Origin: Synechococcus sp. CB0101
GTDB lineage: Bacteria > Cyanobacteriota > Cyanobacteriia > PCC-6307 > Cyanobiaceae
Length of the DNA: 64,000 nt
Assembly: GCF_000179235.2 (NCBI RefSeq)
Contig: NZ_CP039373.1
Location: forward strand, 2,204,554-2,268,553
Direction of reading: 5' to 3'
The translations under genes and the position numbers were made by a program. Below are positions 50,225-58,265 of this stretch, in pieces (within the stretch, counting starts at the first letter, position 1; each line of letters starts with the position of its first letter). A model generated the notes under the pieces. It was not told where the DNA came from, ran no database searches, and was given only the letters and a program-made list of their open reading frames with translations.

Positions 50225-51157
50225 ATGCCTGCCCGTCATGCCCCCGTTGCCTCCACCGTGAAGACCTGGCTGAACACAAGCAGTGCCCATCGCCCGCTGT
50301 GCGAGCGCACGGTGATGGAGCTGTCGCGCCGGATTCAGCGCTGGCAGCAACACCCCGATGGCCCAAGCCATGCACCGAAACCTGTGCGCCGCAGTGCCCT
50401 GCGGGCCCGAGAACAACTGGTGCGCCACAACCTCGGCCTGGTGGCTCACACCTGGGGGCGCCATCGCTGCAGCCTTCCCGCCCATGACGACACCACTGCC
50501 GATGCGCTGCAGGAAGCGGCGCTGAATCTGGTGCGGGCCGCCGAGAAATTTGATCCGGCCAAGGGTTATCGGTTCTCCACCTACGCCACCTTCTGGGTGC
50601 GGCGGGGGTTCACCGAATTCGAACAACGCGCCAAGCGCGCAATCCGCTTCCCGGCAGAGAAAGCAGCGGTGGTGCTCAAGGCTCTGCGATTGAGCCAACA
50701 ACATCAGGCCACCACGGGCGATGAGCCAGCGTTGGAGTGGCTGGCCGCCCAGCTCAAGTTCGATGGCAAAGCGATGAGCGCGGAGCAGCTGGCGGAGTTC
50801 ATCCGCCAGTGGGATGCCACCCGCACCGGATCCCTGGATGGTGCAGAGGAAGAGGGTGACGAAAAAGGTGGATGTAGCCGGCTTGATCTGGCCTCCCTGC
50901 AGCAAGCGGCCGAACAGCAGCTGACACAAGAGCCCGACCCACAACACGCGTCCCTGCCGCAGTTGATGAGCTGCCTGGATGAACAGGAGCACCGCCTGAT
51001 TCGCAACCGCTACCTGCGCCGGCCGCCTCTGAGCCCCTGTCAGCTGCGCCGCTCCATGGGCGGGATGCAGCGCGAGCAGCTGGAACAGTTGGAAGCAACC
51101 GCCCTGGACAAGTTGCGCCAGGCCGCCACCGGTCACAACCTCAAGATTCAGCTCTGA
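50225..51157 (+). CDS. Sigma-70 family RNA polymerase sigma factor, copy 2
   Basis: 310 residues. Differs from copy 1 at scattered positions only (for example AEEEGDEKGGCSRL against AEDDGDEKGGCTRL; QREQLEQLEATAL against QGERLEQLEATAL). An in-frame TTG at 50210 is the equivalent of the ATG at 783 in copy 1. All region-2 motifs are kept, so both copies appear functional. Confidence 0.85.
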   Translation: MPARHAPVASTVKTWLNTSSAHRPLCERTVMELSRRIQRWQQHPDGPSHAPKPVRRSALRAREQLVRHNLGLVAHTWGRHRCSLPAHDDTTADALQEAALNLVRAAEKFDPAKGYRFSTYATFWVRRGFTEFEQRAKRAIRFPAEKAAVVLKALRLSQQHQATTGDEPALEWLAAQLKFDGKAMSAEQLAEFIRQWDATRTGSLDGAEEEGDEKGGCSRLDLASLQQAAEQQLTQEPDPQHASLPQLMSCLDEQEHRLIRNRYLRRPPLSPCQLRRSMGGMQREQLEQLEATALDKLRQAATGHNLKIQL

Positions 51158-51277
51158 TCCATCACCAGCCACTGGCTGGCCGTACAACGCCCGGGGCTGA
51201 CTTGCCTGCGGGCGTTTGTCCTGTTGTGGCGCGGTTCTGTAGAGGGTTGCTACAGGTTGGTGATTGGCCTGGGGGTG

Positions 51278-52072
51278 ATGCAACCCGAGGACTTGCGGCG
51301 TCACGTTCAGACCCTGCAGAGCACGATTACGAGCCTTCTCGATGGCTGGACCGTTGTGGTCTGCAGTCACCACCAGCGCATGCGGGACACCACAGCGCTC
51401 CTGCTCCCGCAGCTGCAATTCAGCGCCAGCAGCACCGCAGAACTTCTGGCACTGCCGCTACCTCAAACAGGGCAGTTGCTGGTGCTCTGCGATGACGACA
51501 GCCCCGATGGCGGGGCCGCCGAGCTGATGACACAACTGCGCGAGCGGCACGGCGCCAAGCGGTGCCGCTTCCTGCTCTGCCTCGATGCGGCGATCGGCGG
51601 TGAACGACTGGTGCGGCTCTGGCGATTGAGGCCCGATGGGATCAGTTGCCGCGAGAGCTGCGGCAGTGGCCGCCTGCTCCAGTGCGTAGCTGTGCTCCTG
51701 CGCAACGGCCGCTACGAAGACCCCCAGCTCTCTGATCGCATCCGCCAACTGCTCGCTAACACGCCGCTGCAAGAAGAAGCCGTGGTTCTGTCGGTGAAAG
51801 AGGAGCAACTGGTGCGCCTGGTGGCCGGCGGCCGCAGCACCCGCGAGATCGCCTCACAACTGCAGGTGCGCACCGACACGGTGCGGCGCCGGCTCAGTGC
51901 CTTGTACGGCAAAACAGGAGCCCGCAACCAAGGCGGACTCCTGGTGTGGGGCCTCGAGCACGGGGTGCTCAAGCAGCCAGATCTGGCCTGCGGGCTGCAT
52001 CAACGGCCGGGGCAAGAGCAGGGCGCCGCGGCAGGTGGCAACAGGCACCGGAGCCGGGCAACACATCGCTGA
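51278..52072 (+). CDS. Receiver-like / LuxR-type DNA-binding regulator, copy 2
   Basis: About 264 residues. The N-terminal ~40 residues differ most from copy 1 (DLRRHVQTLQSTITSLLDGW), while the rest is almost identical, including the HTH. The 3' end overlaps the convergent gene 51969-52424 by about 100 bp, the arrangement that copy 1 lost through the toxin-antitoxin insertion. Confidence 0.8.
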   Translation: MQPEDLRRHVQTLQSTITSLLDGWTVVVCSHHQRMRDTTALLLPQLQFSASSTAELLALPLPQTGQLLVLCDDDSPDGGAAELMTQLRERHGAKRCRFLLCLDAAIGGERLVRLWRLRPDGISCRESCGSGRLLQCVAVLLRNGRYEDPQLSDRIRQLLANTPLQEEAVVLSVKEEQLVRLVAGGRSTREIASQLQVRTDTVRRRLSALYGKTGARNQGGLLVWGLEHGVLKQPDLACGLHQRPGQEQGAAAGGNRHRSRATHR

Positions 52073-52424
52073 GACGTTTGGCCGCCAGCAGTGCATCGAG
52101 TTCGATGATCTGCACCGCCTCCCGCTGACGCGGCAGCCAGCCGGCGAGCAACTTGCGATCACCCAGGGGCAGGGGTTTGGGCAGCTCGAGCCGTTGGCCG
52201 AGGAACGGCAACCAACGCTCGATGCCATCAGCCTCACGCCAGGGTTCAAAGCTGGCCACCTCCACCAACTGCTTGAGGGTGATCTCGCCATAGCTGAGGG
52301 AGGTGAGGTACATCACGTCCTTGAGCTGCTCGGCCGCAAGGGGCAGTGGCATCCAGAAACCGCGGTCCGCGGCGTTCTCGATCGCATCGCGGTGGTGATG
52401 GGTGAGCAGAACCTTGGTGGTCAT
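51969..52424 (-). CDS. Conserved module protein of unknown function, copy 2
   Basis: 151 residues, matching 3319-3774 except for conservative changes and the last ~17 residues. The C-terminal coding part is antisense to the LuxR gene. No recognised domain. Confidence 0.62.
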   Translation of the reverse strand: MTTKVLLTHHHRDAIENAADRGFWMPLPLAAEQLKDVMYLTSLSYGEITLKQLVEVASFEPWREADGIERWLPFLGQRLELPKPLPLGDRKLLAGWLPRQREAVQIIELDALLAAKRLSDVLPGSGACCHLPRRPALAPAVDAARRPDLAA

Positions 52425-52695
52425 GGCGGTCAGAAATCACTGCACCGGTTCTGGCTTTGAGGCCGTGGTGGGCACCGCCCACAGGTGTGGCATCAGCTGC
52501 GCCACAGCCGTGGGATCTCAAGGCCACAGGTGTGGCCATGGCATCAGGTGGGTCACCACGGTTCCTGCTGCCGTCAGTACATCTACGGCCGATATCCGTC
52601 AGCAATCAACGCAATCCCTCAGCCTTTCTTCCGGTGCAGCAGCAAACCCGCAGCTTCAAGCTCCAGCCCCGCCTTCAAGGTGCTTTACCCACCAA
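52425..52695. other. Intergenic DNA; left part shared with copy 1
   Basis: The first ~105 bases repeat 3775-3870; after about 52530 the sequence is unique to this copy. No gene seen. Confidence 0.4.
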
Positions 52696-52845
52696 TCACC
52701 TCGCCTCAAGGTGCTCGAGATCAGCAAAGAATGGCCTGGGATGACGGCTGTGCTGATACGCGAGGCCGAGGCTCACAGCAATAACCAGGACCACCAGCGA
52801 CACCAGGAGCTGATAGAGGGTGAAGCCGCGTTCGGAAGCTCTCAT
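52696..52845 (-). pseudogene. Prepilin-like N-terminal fragment
   Basis: 49 residues: MRASERGFTLYQLLVSLVVL, VIAVSLGLAYQHSRHPRPFF. The RG-FTL cleavage site and hydrophobic helix are those of type IV pilin or pseudopilin (GspH/FimT) precursors, though Glu at +5 is replaced by Gln. The globular domain is missing, so it is probably a truncated gene. Confidence 0.55.
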
Positions 52846-53000
52846 CGCCAGCATCGCTCTAGCGAGGACTGGCACTCCCCGACAGCAGACGGGGACCCGA
52901 CATATCCGGTGAGGAACTGAACACAACAACCTTCCTTTAATGCAGACATACTGGAGATATGCGGGATTATGGCGCGGACCGTTCCTGGTGCCTCTTCCCC

Positions 53001-54638
53001 ATGCCTTCCTTGGGTTCTGGCCTGTCCGCAGCCGCGACCGCTGCCCTGTTTGTTCCGGCTGCCCTGGGCTGCAACCTTGGCGTTTCCGCTGCAGAGCGCG
53101 ACAGCCTCAATTTCGCCGGTATAGGCCAGTACGGCTCCAGTGCCGACCAGGTCACCTCGATCACCCAGTTCTCCGATGTGCAGCCCACCGACTGGGCTTA
53201 TCAGGCTCTGAGCAACCTGATCGAGCGCTACGGCTGTGTGGCCGGCTATCCCAACGGCACCTACCGCGGCAGCCGTGCGATGACCCGCTTTGAAGCGGCC
53301 GCGCTGCTGAACGCTTGCCTCGACCGGATCACCGAAGTGACCGACGAGCTCAAGCGGCTGATGAAGGAGTTCGAGAAGGAGCTCGCCGTGCTGAAAGGCC
53401 GCGTGGACGGCCTCGAGGCCAAGGTGGCTGAGCTGGAAGCTACGCAGTTCTCAACCACCACCAAGCTGAGCGGCTTAGCAACCTTTGTAGTGGGTGCCAA
53501 TGCGTTCTCGGGTTCGGCCATCAACGCAGGGGCCAACACCGTAAACCGCAACGGTGGTCATCACAGTGCGCCCGTGGTGTTGCCCAATGCCACCACGTTC
53601 AACTATGACGTTCAGCTGACCTTCGACACCAGCTTCACCGGCAGGGATCGTCTGCGTACCAATCTGCGAGCAGGCAACTTCGGCAGCAGCGTGTTCGGCG
53701 GCGAGCCCCATGCACTAGGCCTCTCTGAGCTGGAAATCGCCTTTGAAGAAGATGCAGGCCCCAACATCGTGGCCATCGACAAGCTCTTCTATCAATTCCC
53801 TTTGGGCCAGTTCACCTTCACCCTGGGTGGTCGTATTGGCCAGGAAGACATGCTGGCCCTTTGGCCCAGTGTGTATCCGGCTGACACCATCCTCAACGTG
53901 ATGACGGTGAATGGTGCCCCTGCCGCTTACAGCAAGAACCTCGGTGCTGGCGCCGGTGCCTGGTGGCAACAGGGTGGTTTCAGCATCAGCGCCAACTATG
54001 TGGCCTCCAATGGTCAGTCGGGCAATCCCTCGGTGCCCGAGGGCGACGGTGGTGGCGGCATCGGCAACAAGTTTTCCGGCGCGACAGGCAGTGTGCAGCT
54101 GGCCTATCAGCAGGAACAGTGGGGCCTGGCAGCCATCTGGAGTTATGTCCAGCCTGATACGCAGTTTGTTCCTGGCACTACGCCGTTCACCCATGGCGCC
54201 ATTGATCACAACCTCAGCGCCAAAACCAATGCACTGGGTTTGAGTGCCTACTGGCAACCGCTGCAGAGTGGCTGGTGGCCTTCGGTGAGCGTTGGCTGGG
54301 GCATCAACAGCACCAGCTACAGCGTGCCTCAGCCTGCAGGCAGCCTGAGCACCAGTCAGTCCTGGATGGTGGGCCTGCAGTGGACCGATGTGTTCCAGAA
54401 AGGGAATGACTTTGGCTTTGCTGTGGCTCAACCTGTGTTTGCGACGGCACTCACTGGCGGCGTCACGCCCAACGACGGCAACTACGTGTGGGAGTGGTGG
54501 TACAAGTTCCAGGTGACCGACAAGATCACTGTGACACCGGCCTTGGTCTATCTGAGCCGCCCACTGGGTCAGCAAACACCAGCGGGTGAGAGCTTCAGTC
54601 AGTTCGGTGGCCTGGTGAAAACGAGCTTCCGGTTCTGA
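53001..54638 (+). CDS. SLH-domain outer-membrane porin (SomA/OprB-like)
   Basis: 545 residues from MPSLGSGLSAAATAALFVPA, a signal peptide with cleavage near VSA-AER. An SLH domain follows: FSDVQPTDWAYQALSNLIER, YGCVAGYPNGTYRGSRAMTR FEAAALLNACLDRI. A coiled coil comes next (ELAVLKGRVDGLEAKVAELE), then a beta-barrel ending VKTSFRF. This is the usual cyanobacterial major porin or iron-uptake porin plan; the SLH domain binds the peptidoglycan-linked polysaccharide. Full length and intact. Confidence 0.92.
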   Translation: MPSLGSGLSAAATAALFVPAALGCNLGVSAAERDSLNFAGIGQYGSSADQVTSITQFSDVQPTDWAYQALSNLIERYGCVAGYPNGTYRGSRAMTRFEAAALLNACLDRITEVTDELKRLMKEFEKELAVLKGRVDGLEAKVAELEATQFSTTTKLSGLATFVVGANAFSGSAINAGANTVNRNGGHHSAPVVLPNATTFNYDVQLTFDTSFTGRDRLRTNLRAGNFGSSVFGGEPHALGLSELEIAFEEDAGPNIVAIDKLFYQFPLGQFTFTLGGRIGQEDMLALWPSVYPADTILNVMTVNGAPAAYSKNLGAGAGAWWQQGGFSISANYVASNGQSGNPSVPEGDGGGGIGNKFSGATGSVQLAYQQEQWGLAAIWSYVQPDTQFVPGTTPFTHGAIDHNLSAKTNALGLSAYWQPLQSGWWPSVSVGWGINSTSYSVPQPAGSLSTSQSWMVGLQWTDVFQKGNDFGFAVAQPVFATALTGGVTPNDGNYVWEWWYKFQVTDKITVTPALVYLSRPLGQQTPAGESFSQFGGLVKTSFRF

Positions 54639-54742
54639 TCGGAAGCTCGCCGGTGAACCAGGCGGTCGGCAGCTCTCAGGCGCCCCTACTGAGGGGCTGA
54701 CGTGACCCCCTTCATTGGTCCAGGCGCAATGAGAGTGGGTGG

Positions 54743-55498
54743 TTATGCAGCAGCTGGTTGAGCTGCCTCCAGGGGCGTACGCCCCTGGAGGGCTGAATGC
54801 GGCCTCAAGGTGTTGTACTCCCAGCGCCAGCGATCAGCCAAGGTTTGGGCCTCGCTCACGGTGGTGAACAGCTCGGTGTTCAGTAACTCATCCCTGAACC
54901 GGCTGTTGAACGACTCGGCAAACCCGTTCTGCCACGGTGATCCTGGTTCGATGTAGGCCGTGGTGGTGCCGCTGTTCTCGCTCCAGCGCTTGAGGGCGTG
55001 GGCGATGAATTCGGGCCCGTTGTCGCTGCGGATGAACGCTGGGGCTGGGTAGAGGCTGGTGAGCTCCTCCAGCACCGCCACGACGTCTCTGGACTTGCAG
55101 CGCCTGCCCACCCGGATGGCCAGGCAGAGACGGCTGTGCTCGTCGATCACGTTGAGGAACTTGAGCCGCCGGCCATCGGCCGTGGCGTCGAATTGGAAGT
55201 CCATCGCCCAGACCTGGTGCGGGTGCTCAGCCTGGTGACGTCGCACCGAGCCGTCAGCCGGGCGTGCCCTCTTCTGCTTGCGGGGGGTGGGCCGCTGCAG
55301 GTTCTCCTCGCGCCAGAGCCGGTGCACCCGCTTGTGGTTCACCGTCCAGCCTTCCCGCCGCAACAGGCGGTGGGCCATGCGCCGGCCCCAGCGGATGTGC
55401 TCAGCTGCGATTTCGCGGAGACGATGCCTCAGCTTGGCCTCCTCAAGATCGGCGACCTTGCCGACATGGCGCTGGCTGCTGCGGTGCTGGCCCACCAA
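54743..55498 (-). CDS. IS3 transposase OrfB
   Basis: The visible frame has the rve DDE core: HQVWAMDFQFDATADGRRLK (D), FIRSDNGPEFIAHALKRWSE (D) and WQNGFAESFNSRFRDELLNT (E). In the same frame the protein extends upstream to about 55585 (LSPERRRRAVTVLQERYRAS, QRRVCRLVGQH), so it is normally made by -1 frameshifting from OrfA near the end of that gene. The extended start resembles the IS407-type group. Confidence 0.9.
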   Translation of the reverse strand: MVGQHRSSQRHVGKVADLEEAKLRHRLREIAAEHIRWGRRMAHRLLRREGWTVNHKRVHRLWREENLQRPTPRKQKRARPADGSVRRHQAEHPHQVWAMDFQFDATADGRRLKFLNVIDEHSRLCLAIRVGRRCKSRDVVAVLEELTSLYPAPAFIRSDNGPEFIAHALKRWSENSGTTTAYIEPGSPWQNGFAESFNSRFRDELLNTELFTTVSEAQTLADRWRWEYNTLRPHSALQGRTPLEAAQPAAA

Positions 55499-55572
55499 TC
55501 GGCAGACCCTCCGCTGGGATGCCCGGTAACGCTCCTGCAGGACTGTGACGGCCCGCCGGCGACGCTCCGGGC

Positions 55573-55851
55573 TCAGAAGTTTCCCTCAGCGAGGTCCTTG
55601 AGCATCGCCTTGTCGAGCTCTGCTTCCGCCAGAAGCCTTTTGAGCCGGGCGTTCTCTTTCTCCAGCTGGCTGAGCCGTTTGGCCTCTTCTGCCTTCATTC
55701 CGCCGTAGAGCTGCCGCCAGCGGTGGTAGGTGGGCTGGGAGACCTCGAGAACTCGGCAGGCGTCCGCAACTGTCTGGCCCTGGGCAAGCAACTGGTCAGC
55801 CGTTTTGAGCTTGCGGATGATCTGCTCGGGTGTGTGGCGGGTTCGTTTCAT
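55573..55851 (-). CDS. IS3 OrfA
   Basis: 92 residues from MKRTRHTPEQIIRKLKTADQ, with VADACRVLEVSQPTYHRWRQ (HTH) and a leucine-zipper coiled coil LSQLEKENARLKRLLAEAEL. Standard length. Confidence 0.9.
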   Translation of the reverse strand: MKRTRHTPEQIIRKLKTADQLLAQGQTVADACRVLEVSQPTYHRWRQLYGGMKAEEAKRLSQLEKENARLKRLLAEAELDKAMLKDLAEGNF

Positions 55852-55893
55852 GGTGGAGTCCCCGGCCCAGTCTGGCCGGATGAGGACTCTCAT

Positions 55894-56109
55894 TCACCCT
55901 GGACCGATTTTTAGGGGCCACGCCAGGGCGTTCTGAGGCGCGGCCGATCCTTGCTGGGAGGTTGGCGCTGTAGGGCTGTGATGCTGCGTACCAGGACGGG
56001 CGGGCTTGCGATAGCTGCCTGAACCGCCACCACCGCAGGCCAGGGTTGGCGAAGCAGTCGCCACCACGCCGACGAGAAGAGCCAGGCTGATGTTGCGGAT
56101 GACGTTCAT
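55894..56109 (-). CDS. Small exported protein, end altered by IS3
   Basis: 71 residues with signal peptide MNVIRNISLALLVGVVATAS, cleavage near TLA-CGG. The mature part is short, Gly/Ser/Gln-rich. The last codons lie inside the IS3 end, so the original C-terminus may be lost. It follows the DUF3721 genes by 4 bp. Confidence 0.5.
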   Translation of the reverse strand: MNVIRNISLALLVGVVATASPTLACGGGGSGSYRKPARPGTQHHSPTAPTSQQGSAAPQNALAWPLKIGPG

Positions 56110-56113
56110 GGAA

Positions 56114-56518
56114 TCAGTGATGGTGGGTAGAAGGTTGACTGGGATGTTCTGAGCAGGGCATCCACAGATCGCCCATGGCGTGCACGCCTTCGCAGCCGAG
56201 TTCGCGTGCTTTCTCCAAGGCCACCTGTTTGCTGGGGTAAGCCATCAACTGCTCCTGAGCGGCGCCGCTGCTGTTGTGGTGATGTCCATGCCCAGGACTG
56301 AACGACCAGATCCCCATGGAGCTCAGCCCAGCAACCACGACACCCATGCCGACGACGCAGGCATTGACCACGCCCATGCCCACGACACCAAGGCTGAACA
56401 CACCCATGGGCACCACGCCGATGCTCACCACGCCCATCGGCACGACGCCAATCGAAACGATGCCCAGCGGAGCAATGCCGACGGCGATCAGTTTGGGCGG
56501 TTCACCGCAACTGCTCAT
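56114..56518 (-). CDS. DUF3721 protein with five-residue hydrophobic repeat
   Basis: 134 residues from MSSCGEPPKLIAVGIAPLGI. Residues ~15-65 run in five-residue steps of the form (M/I/L)GVV(S/P/G/N), for example MGVVSIGVVPMGVFSLGVVG. The C-terminus is a DUF3721 unit (AYPSKQVALEKARELGCEGV, HAMGDLWMPCSEH). The repeat could form a small left-handed beta-helix or a membrane element. Preceded by 8 bp after the first DUF3721 gene; same operon. Confidence 0.65.
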   Translation of the reverse strand: MSSCGEPPKLIAVGIAPLGIVSIGVVPMGVVSIGVVPMGVFSLGVVGMGVVNACVVGMGVVVAGLSSMGIWSFSPGHGHHHNSSGAAQEQLMAYPSKQVALEKARELGCEGVHAMGDLWMPCSEHPSQPSTHHH

Positions 56519-56526
56519 GCTCAAAC

Positions 56527-56784
56527 TCAGTGGTTGTGTTGAGGCTGTCCGTTGGATTGCCCGTGGGTGGCACAGGGCATCCATTGATTGCCCATCTGAT
56601 GGGCACCAGTGCAGTTGAAGTGCTTCTTCGCGGCGGTCTCGGCTTCTGCTTTGGTGGCATACATGGCCGGCACCCCACTGGTGTTCGCCTGGGCGACTCC
56701 CAACAGCTGAATGCCTGAGGCGATAGCGATCAGACTGAAGAGATGTGGAAGCCTTTTGACACCAGGACGTGGTGGCATGGACAT
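56527..56784 (-). CDS. Exported DUF3721 protein
   Basis: 85 residues. Signal peptide LPHLFSLIAIASGIQLLGVA, then AMYATKAEAETAAKKHFNCT, GAHQMGNQWMPCATH (DUF3721). Conserved Cys and His suggest metal binding. It leads a three-gene minus-strand operon divergent from a MerR gene. Confidence 0.8.
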   Translation of the reverse strand: MSMPPRPGVKRLPHLFSLIAIASGIQLLGVAQANTSGVPAMYATKAEAETAAKKHFNCTGAHQMGNQWMPCATHGQSNGQPQHNH

Positions 56785-56917
56785 TGCGAAGACAGCAGGA
56801 ACGCAAGCTAGCCCAACTCTCCAGTGCAGCGGAGCCAGCGGAGTCTTAAGTGGTCAGATCGTCACACGCTGGGCTTCCTAAGCTGATCAGAGATTCCCGT
56901 TTCTGGAGGGTTGTTGC
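56785..56917. promoter_or_regulatory. Divergent promoter region, MerR operator candidate
   Basis: 133 bp between the DUF3721 operon and the MerR gene. CTCC-N8-GGAG at 56819-56834 and a further GGAGTC at 56840 are the only dyad-like features; MerR-type operators usually have such arms. The exact promoter elements are not certain. Confidence 0.4.
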
Positions 56918-57328
56918 ATGGAGGCTCCGGCTCTGCGGATCGGACAGGTGGCCCAAGCCACGGGTCTGTCGGTGAAGACCGTGCGCTTCTACAGCGATGA
57001 AGGGTTGATCCACGCCAGCAGCCGTTCTCAGGGCGGTTATCGGCTCTTCGATCCCGCTGTGGTGGCGGAATTGAGCTTGATCCGGGCCCTGCGGGCTATG
57101 GATGTGCCCCTACCGGAGCTGAAACGCATTCTCGATGTGCGGCGATCAGGCCATTGCAACTGCAGCGCTTTGAAAAGCAGCATTCAGACCCGCATTCAAT
57201 CGATTGATGAGCGACTGACGGAGCTGGTGTCGATGAAAGCCGAACTCGCTCAATTGTTGAGCTCCTGGCAGGAGTGCGGCGGCGTCAAGGAAGGGGAAAG
57301 CCTGCAGGTTTCAGCGTCCAACCGCTGA
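56918..57328 (+). CDS. MerR-family regulator
   Basis: 136 residues. RIGQVAQATGLSVKTVRFYS, DEGLIHASSRSQGGYRLFDP is the MerR HTH; the helical linker follows. The C-terminal half carries Cys residues in GHCNCSALK and SSWQECGG, the spacing expected of metal-sensing members (CueR/PbrR/ZntR-like). It is divergent from the DUF3721 operon and probably controls it. Confidence 0.85.
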   Translation: MEAPALRIGQVAQATGLSVKTVRFYSDEGLIHASSRSQGGYRLFDPAVVAELSLIRALRAMDVPLPELKRILDVRRSGHCNCSALKSSIQTRIQSIDERLTELVSMKAELAQLLSSWQECGGVKEGESLQVSASNR

Positions 57329-57381
57329 CACGTATTGAGCGAAGGAAACCACGGAACCCTATAGGGCATTGCTTGTTGATC

Positions 57382-57606
57382 ATGCCTGTTGTGTTTCGCG
57401 GTGCCGCCATTGGCGGTGTGATCGCTCTGGTGATGCAGGCGTGTGGGCCGACACCGCTCGGGGCGGTCGTGCGTGGGGCGTTGGTGCAGCCCATGCATGC
57501 CCGCCAATCCATTGCAGCGCAGGGAGTTCAAGGCAAGGCCAATAGCCTCCCGCACTTGCACATCCCTCATGTCCAAACGCTGTCTGCGCCGGCCGATGAC
57601 CAGTGA
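57382..57606 (+). CDS. Small putative lipoprotein, copy 2 (chimeric)
   Basis: 74 residues. The first 31 codons match 4071-4298; then the frame runs through the leader of the small sigma-like gene, so the C-terminus is probably not the original one. Confidence 0.35.
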   Translation: MPVVFRGAAIGGVIALVMQACGPTPLGAVVRGALVQPMHARQSIAAQGVQGKANSLPHLHIPHVQTLSAPADDQ

Positions 57607-58017
57607 GCAGCGGGCCTTTGCCTGCCAACACCTGGGCCTGGCGCATCAACAGGCGCATCGCTTTGCTCGCCGCTGGTCGATGTCAGTCGACGACCTGATC
57701 GGCCCCGCCTACGAGGGTCTTTGTAAGGGCGCTATTGGCTTTGATCCCACGCTCGGTCATCGCCCCTCCAGCTATCTCGTCCCAAGGTGAAAGGCGAGTT
57801 GCTGCACTACCTGCGCGACACGGGCTTCTCGCTGCGCATCAGCCACCGGCTGCGGGAGCTGTGGATTAAGGCCCGCAAACACGTGGCACAGGGACTCACA
57901 GACCAACAAATCGCGGATCGACTGAATGTGCCTTTGCAGCGTTGGCTGGAGTGCCGGCACGCCTGTGGACATCGGCCAGTGCCGCTGCAGGAGGAGCTGA
58001 TGCGTTCAGGGGATTGA
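57569..58017 (+). pseudogene. Small sigma-like gene, copy 2, frameshifted
   Basis: Same sequence as 5256-5705 except for one missing C at about 57782 (CTCGTCCCAAGG against CTCGTCCCCAAGG). The frame shifts after SSYLVP. A partial frame restarts at MKGELLHYL. The 5' leader, including TAGCCTCCCG at 57543, is unchanged. Confidence 0.8.
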
Positions 58018-58265
58018 ATTAGCGACTCGAGCGCGGTGCCCAGAGCGAGCAGGAATGCAGGGCAACCTCAGCGAGTGTGTATGGACGCTGCCAGATATGA
58101 CAGTGGCAGATCGGACCAGGAAATCCCAGCAGAAAACGGCAACTCGCGCAGGATCCGCTTCCCATACCAGTGACTGTAGTTGGCATTGAGATCAGAACAC
58201 CTGTGTTGAGATTGAGCGTGCGAGCAAGAAGCCAGGATCTTGAACTCTTATGGCGTGATTCCTAA

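Larger units (their letters stand above)
54717..55906 (-). mobile_element. IS3-family insertion sequence (~1190 bp)
   Basis: Ends carry imperfect inverted repeats: TGGTCCAGGCGCAATGAGAG on the left and CGGTCCAGGGTGAATGAGAG on the right (reverse complement). It encodes orfA and orfB in two frames. The target duplication could not be fixed by eye. It inserted beside the small exported protein gene at 55894. Confidence 0.85.
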
